The notes under the pieces are model-generated. The model made no database searches. It was not told the origin of the DNA and worked only from the letters and a program-made list of their open reading frames with translations. From Deltaproteobacteria bacterium (GTDB taxonomy: Bacteria; Myxococcota_A; UBA9160; SMWR01), in the NCBI GenBank assembly GCA_019313245.1, contig JAFDBP010000300.1, positions 1 through 34,960 on the forward strand: a DNA stretch of 34,960 bases, given 5' to 3'. Positions 8,343 to 16,196 of this stretch are shown here, one piece after another. Each line of letters begins with the position of its first letter. The first letter of the stretch is position 1. Made by a program: the position numbers and the translations under genes.

Positions 8343-10160
8343 CTAGATCACTTCGGTCGCGAGATTGTCGACGATGAACTGCTTGCGGTCGGGCGTGTTG
8401 CGCCCCATGAAGAAGTCGAGGCATTGGCTGACTTCGCCCAGGTTGTGGATCATCACCGGTGATATCTGCATGTCGGCGGAGATGAAGGGCGCGAATTCGT
8501 GGGGGCTGATCTCGCCCAATCCCTTGAAGCGAGTCGTCTCCGCGCCGCGCACGGCTTCGAGCGCCTCGTCGCGCTCGGCCTCGGAGTAGCAGTAGCGGGT
8601 CTCCTTCTTGTTCCGCACCCGAAACAGCGGCGTCTCGAGAAAATAGAGGTGCCCCGTGACGACGAGATCCTCGAAGTAGCGCAAGAAGTAGGTGAGCAGC
8701 AGGTTGCGGATGTGCATGCCGTCGACATCCGCGTCGGTCGCGATCACGACCCGGTTGTACCGCAACCCTTCGATCCCGTCCTCGATTCCGAGCGCCTTCA
8801 TCAGGTTGTAGAGCTCTTCGTTCTTGTAGATGGCGTCGCGCTTGAGGCCGTGGCAGTTCAGGGGCTTGCCGCGCAGCGCGAATACGGCCTGGGTGTAGAC
8901 GTCTCGGCTCTGCACCATCACGCCGGCGGCCGAGTTTCCCTCGGTGATGAAGATCGTCGTCTCGTCGCGCCGCTTGGCGCGGGGTTGGTCGTAGTGAAAC
9001 TTGCAATCCGTGAGCTTTGGGATCCGGATGGCGACCTTCTTGGCGCGCTCGCGCGCGTCCTTCTTGATCGAAGCGAGCTCTTTGCGAATCCGCTCGTTGG
9101 CCTTGATCTTCTCGATCAGCAGCTCGGCGGCCTTGGGGTTCTGGTGCAACCAGAGCACGATCTGCTCTTTGACGGCGGGCACGATCCAGCCGCGCACTTC
9201 GGTGCTGCCGAGCTTGTTCTTGGTCTGGCTGTCGAAGACGGGATCCTGGAGCCGGATGCTGACGGAGCCGACGATTCCATCCCGCACGTCGTCTCCGGCA
9301 AAACTCTGGTTGGCGAACTCGTTGACGCCCTTCAGGAGACCCTCGCGAAAGGCCGTCTGGTGGGTACCCCCGTCGTTCGTGTACTGGCCGTTGACGAAGC
9401 TGAAGTAGGTCTCGCCGTAGTTGTGGGTGTGGGTGAACGCGAATTCGAGCCGCTCCTGGCGGCTGTGGATGATCGGGTAGAGCGGCGGTTCGTCGCCGAT
9501 TTCGTGGCTGAGGAGGTCGGCGAGCCCGTCGGCGCTGTGGAAGCGCCGGCCGTTGTAGTTGATGCTCAGGCCCGCGTTCAGGTAGGTGTAATAGCGCAGC
9601 CGGTTCTCGATGAACTCTTCGTTCCACGAATAGGCGTCGAAGATCTCGCGGTCGGGGGTGAAGCGGATCAGGGTGCCCGGCGGAGTTTCGGGGTCGCGTC
9701 CCTTCTTGTCCTTCTGGAGCACGCCGCGTTCGAAGAGGGCCGTGCGGTAGCGCCGCTCTCGCCAACTGGTGGCTTCGAAGCTGGAAGAGAGTGCGTTGAC
9801 GGCCTTGGTGCCCACGCCGTTGAGGCCGACCGAGAACTGGAAGACGTCGTCATTGTATTTTCCACCGGTATTGATCCGGCTCACGCAGTCGATCAGCTTA
9901 CCCAGCGGGATTCCGCGCCCGAAGTCGCGCACGTTGATTTCGTCGCCTTCGCGATCGATTTCGATGACCTCGCCTTCGCCCATGATGAATTCGTCGATGG
10001 CGTTGTCGAGCACCTCTTTGAGCATGACGTAGATGCCGTCCAGGGGGTGGCTGCCGTCGCCGAGGCGGCCGATGTACATCCCGCTGCGCAGGCGGATGTG
10101 CTCGAGCGCGTCGAGCGTCTGGATGGCGCTCTCGTCGTAGGCGATCTTCTTGGAACCCAT
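8343..10160 (-). CDS. parE: DNA topoisomerase IV subunit B (ParE/GyrB family)
   Basis: This is the ATPase subunit of a type IIA topoisomerase, 605 residues from ATG 10160. The GHKL ATP site shows Glu49 and Asn53 (KEVLDNAIDEF), DFGRGIP (79-85) and GLNGVGTKAVNAL (112-124). The transducer lysine is expected near residues 310-320 (SQTKNKLG). The TOPRIM domain shows EGNSAAG (Glu407) and the metal-binding DADVD (Asp476/478/480), and the C-terminal FKGLGE...RNTPDR region is typical. The EGNSAAG variant with LRGKPLN recalls the topo IV B subunits of Bacteroidetes and some deltaproteobacteria rather than GyrB. The frame is open 44 codons further upstream, but those residues are unrelated to the family. 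A GAGG lies very close (two bases) to the chosen ATG. parC follows after nine bases. Confidence 0.92.
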   Translation of the reverse strand: MGSKKIAYDESAIQTLDALEHIRLRSGMYIGRLGDGSHPLDGIYVMLKEVLDNAIDEFIMGEGEVIEIDREGDEINVRDFGRGIPLGKLIDCVSRINTGGKYNDDVFQFSVGLNGVGTKAVNALSSSFEATSWRERRYRTALFERGVLQKDKKGRDPETPPGTLIRFTPDREIFDAYSWNEEFIENRLRYYTYLNAGLSINYNGRRFHSADGLADLLSHEIGDEPPLYPIIHSRQERLEFAFTHTHNYGETYFSFVNGQYTNDGGTHQTAFREGLLKGVNEFANQSFAGDDVRDGIVGSVSIRLQDPVFDSQTKNKLGSTEVRGWIVPAVKEQIVLWLHQNPKAAELLIEKIKANERIRKELASIKKDARERAKKVAIRIPKLTDCKFHYDQPRAKRRDETTIFITEGNSAAGVMVQSRDVYTQAVFALRGKPLNCHGLKRDAIYKNEELYNLMKALGIEDGIEGLRYNRVVIATDADVDGMHIRNLLLTYFLRYFEDLVVTGHLYFLETPLFRVRNKKETRYCYSEAERDEALEAVRGAETTRFKGLGEISPHEFAPFISADMQISPVMIHNLGEVSQCLDFFMGRNTPDRKQFIVDNLATEVI

Positions 10161-10309
10161 GGCCTCGGAATTTAACGGGGGGCGCGAGGAAGGTGTAGAA
10201 TCTGCCAGAATCGTCAAGTGTGTGAGTCGGGAATCTTTTCGATTGCGCCGGAAGCGCGAGTTTATCACTCTCCGTCGTGGCGCCGATTGCATCAGTGGAG
10301 GGAATTCGG

Positions 10310-10798
10310 ATGAGTCCGGACCTGATCGGGTATCTGGTCGCTGCGGGGATCGCAGTGGCCGTCGCAGCGTTCTTGGTCGGACGCTTGACGGGCGCAGGTG
10401 CGAACCGTCGACGCGAACTGGAAGAGCAATTGGCGGATGCGCAGGAAGAAATCTCTCGCATTGCGGCGGAGATGGAAGACCTCATCGAGCAGCTCGCGGC
10501 AGCCCGGGAGGAGCACGCCGCCTATCGCTTGAACGTGGTGGATCACTTCTCGGGGACTTCGGATCTCTTGCGCGATCTGACCGTGCAGTATCGATCCGTC
10601 TACGAGCACCTGACGAAGGGTGCGAGCACATTGTGTCCGGAGGGGTTCGTGGGGCTCACCGAGGGGCTTCCCGTGCCTGAAATTGCGGAGCCGGCTGTGC
10701 AACCGGAGAGTGAGAAAGAGGTTGCGCCCTGCGATTCAGACGAGTCCGTCGATGTCGGCGGCGGCTCCGCGAGCGCCGCGCGGCCGCTCTCGTCCTGA
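10310..10798 (+). CDS. YhcB/ZapG (DUF1043)-like inner-membrane coiled-coil protein
   Basis: The predicted 162-residue protein has one N-terminal transmembrane helix (about residues 5-25, LIGYLVAAGIAVAVAAFLVG), a basic RRR stop-transfer, a coiled coil (about 32-78), and then a segment YRLNVVDHFSGTSDLL...YRSVYEHLTKGASTLCPE. That segment closely parallels E. coli YhcB (VSHFARSAELL...YRQLYQHMAKSS). An acidic, low-complexity tail ends it. YhcB/ZapG acts at the inner membrane in envelope growth and cell division; the role here is inferred by family. GGAGGGA (10297-10303) six bases before ATG 10310 sets the start. It is divergent from parE across about 150 bases and ends 15 bases from the convergent PilZ gene. 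The family is best known from gammaproteobacteria, so its presence here is of interest. Confidence 0.75.
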   Translation: MSPDLIGYLVAAGIAVAVAAFLVGRLTGAGANRRRELEEQLADAQEEISRIAAEMEDLIEQLAAAREEHAAYRLNVVDHFSGTSDLLRDLTVQYRSVYEHLTKGASTLCPEGFVGLTEGLPVPEIAEPAVQPESEKEVAPCDSDESVDVGGGSASAARPLSS

Positions 10799-10813
10799 CG
10801 CGCCTTTCGCCGC

Positions 10814-11983
10814 TCAGCTCGCGCGCCGCTCGACGACTTCTGAAACGACCACGCCCGCATCGCCCTCCGAGCGGTTCGATTCGAGGATGTTGGGCAGTGC
10901 GCCCACCATTTCGTCCAGGTGGGCGCGCGCGGCTGGGCTCAGGTCGACGAAGCGCAGCCCCATCCCGTCTGGCCCGTCATCGCGCGCGACCTCGGCCGAC
11001 ACCACCAGGGGTTGACCGTCGGCGCGCACGTGAACGGCGACCTTCAGGCGGTCCCCCAATCCGAATTCGGGCGTCGGGTCGATCCGCATTCCACCGCTCG
11101 AGAGGTCCCGGCCGATGAGCACGCGGGCGGCTTCGTCGCCCAGGGCGATGATGCGCCGCGTGATGGAGTGGCGTTCCTGGACGCGCCGTTCGCTCACGGG
11201 TTCGTCGGTGGGCTCTTCGGGAGGCGACGCTTGCGGCTCGTCGTCCTCGGCAGCGGCGGGCTCGGGGCGGACCGCGCGCGCAACCGGTTGGTCGAGCGGG
11301 GTGGGGCCGTGGCTGTGCGCCGAGACGATCGACTCGAGGCGTCTGTGCGCCGCTGCACCGAGCAGCTCGAAGAGGACGGCGATCAGGTCTTCGCCCTCGT
11401 CCGTTGGCGTGACGCGCATGACGTGCCCTCGGAGTGAGAGTGGGCGCTTGTCGCCCGTGAGTTCGGGTGGCAGGACGATCTTCACCAAGCGATCGGGTGC
11501 GGCGCGATGGCAATTCGGGTCGGCCATCATGCGACAACCCCGCGTCGAGAGTTCCGCCAGAATCGCTTCGCGGCGGCGCAGGCCGATCCGAAAGCGGATC
11601 GGAGCGCCGATGCTGACGCGGGTGGTGCGTCGCTTCTCGGGGCCGCGGTAGAGGGCGTGGAGGATCAACAGCCTGAATGCCGCGGGGTGCACCGGCTGGC
11701 GAACCAATAGATCCGTATCGACCCGGTAGAGCATCTTGCGGAGTGTCTTCGAATCTCCATCGAGGACCGCGATGCGAACCGCCGAGGCGTCGCTCAGATG
11801 CTCGTGCAACTCGAGCATGCGACCCGCGCTCGCGATGATGACATCCCAGACCCTGCCGCAATCCAGCTCGGTCGGGCGCCCGCGCCGGTCGATCCCGCCG
11901 AGCGAATCGACGAGTTCGGCCAGATTGGCCAACTCGCCATCGTGCAGCAGCAGGATCGAAGCTGTCTGTTCGTGGTATTCCAT
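10814..11983 (-). CDS. Protein with two PilZ domains behind a receiver-like N-terminal region
   Basis: The protein has 389 residues. Residues 1-110 alternate hydrophobic strands and helices like a degenerate response-regulator receiver (SILLLHDGELANLAELV, then DVIIASAGRML). A first PilZ-like region (about 117-220) starts with KRRTTR but has ELSTRGC in place of D/N-x-S-x-x-G. An Ala/Pro/Glu-rich linker (about 225-262) leads to a second PilZ domain (about 264-365) with intact c-di-GMP-binding motifs: RxxxR at Arg267/Arg271 and DLSSGG at Asp293/Ser295/Gly298. The second domain probably binds c-di-GMP and the first probably does not. No receiver Asp can be assigned with confidence. No chemotaxis, pilus or flagellar gene is adjacent, so the output is unknown. 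Confidence 0.8.
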   Translation of the reverse strand: MEYHEQTASILLLHDGELANLAELVDSLGGIDRRGRPTELDCGRVWDVIIASAGRMLELHEHLSDASAVRIAVLDGDSKTLRKMLYRVDTDLLVRQPVHPAAFRLLILHALYRGPEKRRTTRVSIGAPIRFRIGLRRREAILAELSTRGCRMMADPNCHRAAPDRLVKIVLPPELTGDKRPLSLRGHVMRVTPTDEGEDLIAVLFELLGAAAHRRLESIVSAHSHGPTPLDQPVARAVRPEPAAAEDDEPQASPPEEPTDEPVSERRVQERHSITRRIIALGDEAARVLIGRDLSSGGMRIDPTPEFGLGDRLKVAVHVRADGQPLVVSAEVARDDGPDGMGLRFVDLSPAARAHLDEMVGALPNILESNRSEGDAGVVVSEVVERRAS

Positions 11984-12413
11984 TGGGTTCCGTGGGGCGT
12001 TGGGCGAACTCCGCCATTGCTTGAATCGGCGGTCTCACCACCCCACTTGAAACACTTCTGGAGCCATCCGGTTGGCGCTGTAACTCGTTGTGGATGTTGA
12101 GACTTTAGAGAGCGTCGGGGAGCCGATCGGAGCTCTTCGCGGCTGTTCGCCGGGCGGGCGGCGCTCGGGGCTGCCCGAGATCTCGCGCGAGCGCCGCCCG
12201 GGTTCTGGGCGCTTGGCGACGAGCGCGTCGTCGGCTGTTGCGGAGGCCGCCTCGACCCGCGGGTCCGCGCTGAGCCCGAACCTTCGGATCGGGGGGGCTC
12301 CGCTCCCGACTCGCCGCGCGCGCTGGGCCCGGTAGCGCTGCTCGATTCCGTCGGAGCGCGATAGTACAGTTGGGCCAACCGCCGAAACGGGTACGCGGGG
12401 AAAATCGACGACC
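11984..12413. other. 430-base intergenic region between divergent genes
   Basis: This gap separates the PilZ-protein gene (minus) from the NTT transporter gene (plus). I find no convincing coding sequence: open frames on both strands here are GC-driven and lack ribosome-binding sites or family resemblance. It should contain outward promoters for both genes, but I could not place a good -10/-35 pair. Its clearest structure is a 13-base-pair perfect inverted repeat at 12155-12200, listed separately. Confidence 0.6.
12155..12200. repeat. Perfect 13-bp GC-rich inverted repeat
   Basis: The arm CGGGCGGCGCTCG (12155-12167) is matched exactly by its reverse complement CGAGCGCCGCCCG (12188-12200) around a 20-base centre. 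No T-run follows on either strand, and it lies between divergent genes, so it is a poor fit to a terminator. It could be a structured leader of the transporter mRNA or a protein-binding site. Confidence 0.6.
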
Positions 12414-13796
12414 ATGCAGCTTTCGCGACTCGAAAAAGTACTGCGCTTGTTTACCGAGGTGCGCCCAGGCGAGGGCGTCACCGCGGTGCTGATGTTCGTC
12501 AACGTATTCCTGCTGCTGTGCGCCTATTACTTCGTCAAGCCGCTGCGCGAGGCGTGGCTCTCCGTCACGGACGTGATGGGGTTGGAGCCGAAGGAACTCA
12601 AGGCCTACTCGACGGTCGCGCAGGTCCTCGTGCTGCTTCCCATCGTGGCGTGGTACGGACGGCTCTCGGACCGCATGCATCGCAGCACGCTGATCACCCG
12701 GGCCACGCTGTTCTGCATGTCGAATCTGGTGATCTTCTTCATCTGGCGACCGGGTGGCGCGTTCGACGCGATCCCGGGCAGCGCGCTCGCGTTCTACATC
12801 TGGGTTTCGATATTCGGCCTGTTCGTCGTGGCCCAGTTCTGGGCGTTCGCGGCGGACATCTACACCGACGAGAAGGGTCGGCGGCTGATGCCGATGATCG
12901 CGATCGGCGCGACCGGCGGCGCCGCCTTCGGATCCTCGGTCGTGGCCCCGATGATCAAGGGGGCGGAGATCGGCGCCGATGTGCTGCTGCTCGCGGCACT
13001 GGTGCCGTTGGCGCTGTCGATCGCGTTGACCCGCTTCGTGGACTCCCGCGAGGGGGGAGGGGAGCGGCAGGAGCCCGCCGTCGAGGCCGAGGCGCAGCGC
13101 CCGGAGAAGCCGCGGGGCGGGCTCGCGATGATCGCGACCAGCCGCTTCCTGATGGCCGCGGCCGCGATCACGCTGCTGCTGAACTGGGTCAACACCAATG
13201 GCGAGAACCTGCTCTACGGCGTCGTCGTGGAGTTCGTGCAATCGGAGGTGGCGCAGCAGGGCCTGGCCGATCCGGCTGCGGTCGATTCCTTCACAAAGGG
13301 TTTCGTCACGGCCTTCTACGGCAATTTCTTCACCTGGGTGAACGCCGCCGCGCTCGTTCTGCAGGCGTTCGTCGCCTCGCGACTGCTCAAATACGGCGGT
13401 TTCGGTGTCATATTGCTGATGCTTCCGGTGATCTCGCTGCTCTCCTACGGGGCGATGGCCCTGGGGCCGATCTTGATCGTGATCAAAGTCATGAAGATCG
13501 CCGAAAATTCAACCGATTACTCGATCAACAACACGGCGAGAAACGTGCTCTGGTTGCCGACGACGAGCGAGGTCAAGTTCAAGTGCAAACCCGCGATCGA
13601 TACCATCTTCGTGCGCACCGGCGACGTGCTCGCCGGACTCACGGTGTGGTTCGGCACGAACTTGCTCGCGCTGTCGAATCAGGGCTACTTCGCGTTCAAC
13701 GTCGCGCTCGTGCTGATCTGGCTCGCGGGGGCGATCGTCCTGATTCGCGAACACCGGAAACTCACGGAAGTCAACGCCGCGGCGGAGGGCGGCTGA
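12414..13796 (+). CDS. NTT/TLC-family nucleotide transporter (ATP:ADP antiporter family)
   Basis: This 460-residue polytopic membrane protein has about ten to twelve hydrophobic segments. YYFVKPLREAWL near residue 40, AQFWAFAADIYTDEKGRRL near 140-160, AIGATGGAAFGS after it, and KFKCKPAIDTIFVRTGDVL near 385-400 are the pattern I recognise from Npt1/Npt2-type nucleotide transporters. Characterised relatives in rickettsiae, chlamydiae and plastids exchange ATP for ADP or import nucleotides. Homologues in free-living bacteria are largely uncharacterised, so direction and substrate are open. The ATG at 12414 begins a compact N-terminus typical of the family. The gene is followed after two bases by an exported serine hydrolase, so the two are very likely co-expressed. 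A second NTT-like protein lies at 19242. Confidence 0.82.
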   Translation: MQLSRLEKVLRLFTEVRPGEGVTAVLMFVNVFLLLCAYYFVKPLREAWLSVTDVMGLEPKELKAYSTVAQVLVLLPIVAWYGRLSDRMHRSTLITRATLFCMSNLVIFFIWRPGGAFDAIPGSALAFYIWVSIFGLFVVAQFWAFAADIYTDEKGRRLMPMIAIGATGGAAFGSSVVAPMIKGAEIGADVLLLAALVPLALSIALTRFVDSREGGGERQEPAVEAEAQRPEKPRGGLAMIATSRFLMAAAAITLLLNWVNTNGENLLYGVVVEFVQSEVAQQGLADPAAVDSFTKGFVTAFYGNFFTWVNAAALVLQAFVASRLLKYGGFGVILLMLPVISLLSYGAMALGPILIVIKVMKIAENSTDYSINNTARNVLWLPTTSEVKFKCKPAIDTIFVRTGDVLAGLTVWFGTNLLALSNQGYFAFNVALVLIWLAGAIVLIREHRKLTEVNAAAEGG

Positions 13797-13798
13797 CA

Positions 13799-14800
13799 GT
13801 GGCGCCGTGGTGGCTGGTCGCGCTTCTCGCCCTCGCGCTTCCGTCTGTCTCGAGTGCCGACGATCTGGGCGACCTCGGAGACGATTACTGGGAAGTGATC
13901 GAAACCACGAGCATCAAGGAGTTGATGGCGCTCGACGGCATCGCTCGCTTCGAAGACAACGCACCGCTCTGGGACTACGAGGACGCCGAACTGCAGAAGC
14001 GCGTCGAGCAGGCCCTGGTCGATCTGGGACTCGACGACAAAGCGCGCAAGAAGCAGTTGAGCGTGGCGCTCGTCGATCTGTCGCTACCGGGCCCGCCTCG
14101 GGTCGCTGCGATCAACGGCGACGAGATGATGTACGCCGCCAGTCTTCCCAAGATCGCGGTTCTGTTGGCGGCCTTCGAAAAGATCGCCCAGGGGAAGATG
14201 ACCCTCGACGAGGAGACCGAGGCCCGTCTGACCCGAATGATCAAGGTCTCATCCAACCGCGACGCGACGGCGATGATGCACAAGGTCGGCAAGGAATACA
14301 TCGCGCGGGTGCTGCTGTCGCCGCGCTACCGCCTCTACGATCCCGAACACAACGGCGGACTCTGGGTGGGAAAGGACTACGCGAAGGCCGGCTTGTGGCG
14401 GCGCGACCCGCTGCACAACCTCTCGCACGGCGCGACGGCGATGCAGGTGGCGCGCTTCTACTACCTGCTCGCGACGGACAATCTCGTCACACCCGAGCAC
14501 AGCCGGAAGATGCGCGAGATTCTCGGGGGCAGCGAACTCAACCACAAATTCGTGCGTGCGCTGCGGATGATCGATCCCAGAGCAGCCGTTTCGCGCAAGT
14601 CGGGCTCGTGGTCCACCTATCACTCGGACAGCGTTCTCGTCGAGCGGGACGGACGTCGCTACATCGCGGTTGCGCTGGCCAACAACCCGACGAAGACGCG
14701 GTGGCTCGGGCGCATCATCACCAAGCTCGACGCGTTGTTGATTCCCGAAGAAACGAGGGCCGATCAGCGCCCGCTCAGCGCGAACCAGGCGGCTCGCTGA
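13799..14800 (+). CDS. Exported class A beta-lactamase-like serine hydrolase
   Basis: The 333-residue protein starts at GTG 13799, two bases after the transporter stop, with GGAGGG inside the transporter's last codons as ribosome-binding site. The first 20 residues (APWWLVALLALALPSVSSA) form a signal peptide. The penicillin-recognising fold is shown by SLPK (Ser115, Lys118; SxxK), SSN (Ser151-Asn153; SxN) and KSG (Lys267-Gly269). All three active-site motifs are therefore intact. The family includes beta-lactamases, but the 90-residue N-terminal extension and the genomic setting point more to a peptidoglycan peptidase or an unknown esterase/amidase. No Glu166-type omega loop could be assigned by eye. 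The 3' end overlaps the convergent second hydrolase gene by 26 bases. Confidence 0.8.
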   Translation: MAPWWLVALLALALPSVSSADDLGDLGDDYWEVIETTSIKELMALDGIARFEDNAPLWDYEDAELQKRVEQALVDLGLDDKARKKQLSVALVDLSLPGPPRVAAINGDEMMYAASLPKIAVLLAAFEKIAQGKMTLDEETEARLTRMIKVSSNRDATAMMHKVGKEYIARVLLSPRYRLYDPEHNGGLWVGKDYAKAGLWRRDPLHNLSHGATAMQVARFYYLLATDNLVTPEHSRKMREILGGSELNHKFVRALRMIDPRAAVSRKSGSWSTYHSDSVLVERDGRRYIAVALANNPTKTRWLGRIITKLDALLIPEETRADQRPLSANQAAR

Positions 14801-16196
14801 CGTCCGACTCGTCCGAGTCGATTTCGTCGACCGGCGCGGGGGCCATCTCCGAATTGATTTCATCGATGGCGCGCTGAATCGCGGCTTCGTCGGATCCATC
14901 GTCGAGCGTCGGCTTTCGGTCCGGCGAGACTTCCTGGACCGGGTGGTCGCGCTCCATGAGTTCGTGGATGTCGGTCGCGAGCTGCTTGTGGATCTGGGCC
15001 GAATCCTTGCGCAGGACGTTCGAGAGCAGCACGACGATGTACTGCAGCCTGCGCCCGGGTTCGTCGGTTTCGACCATCGTGACCGAGTTCAAGTAATTCC
15101 TCACGTTTCCCCTGTACTTCCCACACTGGAAACCGGGTTCTTCCTTGCAGCTGTACAGGGAGCCGGATTTGAAGTAGAGCGCCGCGCGGCGCAGGGCGGG
15201 TGACGACGCGTAGCGGATCCGACCCTCCGAGAGGTAGATCAGGCGCTTGAGGGCGAGGCTCGAGTAGGGGTCGACGAGCTGCCCCTTCTCCATCGCGACC
15301 ATGTAGCGAAGCAGTTCGAGCGGCGTGGCCGCGCTGTTGGTGCCGGGAATCCGCGCCTTGCCCTCCCGTGTGAAGAAACTCCCCTGACGCAGCTTGCCGA
15401 CGTCGAGGCCGTTGCGCGTGAGCGGGCTCTGGATCGCCTTGGTGTAGATGCTGCTGAGCTTCGACTTCGGGGTCTCGGCGAAGAATTTGGCGGCGGTTTC
15501 GACCGGCACGGGGTACGCGGTGCCGAAGTGGGAGAGCAGCACGAGTTGCGACATCACAGTGCTGGCGGCTGCGTTGGAGCTGCTCGACATCATCCAATCG
15601 AGCCAGGTCCAGAGGTTGCCGTCGTCGCCCTCCTGGATCGGGCGGTAAACGACCTCGCTATCCCCGGGCTTCCAGAACGGGACCTTGTGGCCGTCGCTGC
15701 GGATGAACGCGTCCGCGACGTGGTGGGTCTCGTACAGAAGCGCGTCGCGCGCGGCGGTGTCGTCGGGGTAGATGTCGGCGAGGGCCTGGAACCACGCGAG
15801 GCCGACCATCAGTTTGCCGACGCTGCCGGGATTCTGGTTCTGCTCCGGGTTGTGGCCCGCGTAGCGCGGTTTGGCGGGGTCCGTGAGGTCGAGCATCGCG
15901 ATCGCGTAGCCGTCGGCATCCTCGCCGAGCAGCGAGAGGAGCGCGGCGCTGAGTTCGGGATCCGGGGCCGGGATTTCGAAATCCGGCCGATCGAGCAGGC
16001 GAAGCTGGATGGCCTCGCTATCGAGCCGCCCGCCGGGCGGGAGCAGTCGCCCCTTGACCTTTCCGGTCTGGGCGAGCCGGTAGGCTTCCAACCGCAGCAT
16101 GCCCGTCTCTTCATAGGCGTCGAGCGGATAGCCGAACGCGAGCGGCGCGAGTGCGACGAGTGCAAATGCGCTCAGGATGAGGATCGGTGTCTTCAC
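14775..16196 (-). CDS. Second exported class A beta-lactamase-like serine hydrolase
   Basis: The 473-residue protein starts at GTG 16196 and has a signal peptide (KTPILILSAFALVALAPLAFG). The catalytic motifs are SVGK (Ser125, Lys128), the SxN triad in SSSSN (Ser206-Asn208) and KSG (Lys343-Gly345). Two cysteines (CKEEPGFQC, about 350-358) may form a disulfide after export. The C-terminal 50 residues are acidic and look disordered. Its start overlaps the stop of the upstream dikinase-like gene (GTGA), so the two are translationally coupled. Its 3' end overlaps the facing hydrolase gene by 26 bases. It shares motif spacing and export with that neighbour but is much longer, with an additional insert between SxN and KSG. 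The substrate is unknown; peptidoglycan is a reasonable guess for this fold. Confidence 0.78.
   Translation of the reverse strand: MKTPILILSAFALVALAPLAFGYPLDAYEETGMLRLEAYRLAQTGKVKGRLLPPGGRLDSEAIQLRLLDRPDFEIPAPDPELSAALLSLLGEDADGYAIAMLDLTDPAKPRYAGHNPEQNQNPGSVGKLMVGLAWFQALADIYPDDTAARDALLYETHHVADAFIRSDGHKVPFWKPGDSEVVYRPIQEGDDGNLWTWLDWMMSSSSNAAASTVMSQLVLLSHFGTAYPVPVETAAKFFAETPKSKLSSIYTKAIQSPLTRNGLDVGKLRQGSFFTREGKARIPGTNSAATPLELLRYMVAMEKGQLVDPYSSLALKRLIYLSEGRIRYASSPALRRAALYFKSGSLYSCKEEPGFQCGKYRGNVRNYLNSVTMVETDEPGRRLQYIVVLLSNVLRKDSAQIHKQLATDIHELMERDHPVQEVSPDRKPTLDDGSDEAAIQRAIDEINSEMAPAPVDEIDSDESDVSEPPGSR

Noticed and set aside
6363-9765. Very long open frames overlapping parC and parE (about 650 codons plus strand, about 1060 codons minus strand in another frame)
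   Set aside because: They are GC-skew shadows. The translations are Arg/Pro/Gly- or Asp/Val-rich without domains, and parC and parE have every family motif in their own frames.
12035-12502. Minus-strand open frames in the gap before the NTT gene
   Set aside because: They have no ribosome-binding site or recognisable motif, and they extend into the NTT coding region. The stretch is better described as non-coding.
12518-13798. Long frame upstream of the first hydrolase, suggesting a 760-residue protein
   Set aside because: It overlaps the NTT transporter in a different frame and has no domain resemblance. The signal peptide starts at GTG 13799.
13799-16196. Antibiotic-resistance beta-lactamase genes
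   Set aside because: The active-site motifs are shared by peptidases and esterases of the same fold. The proteins are longer than class A enzymes, and no resistance or mobile context is seen.
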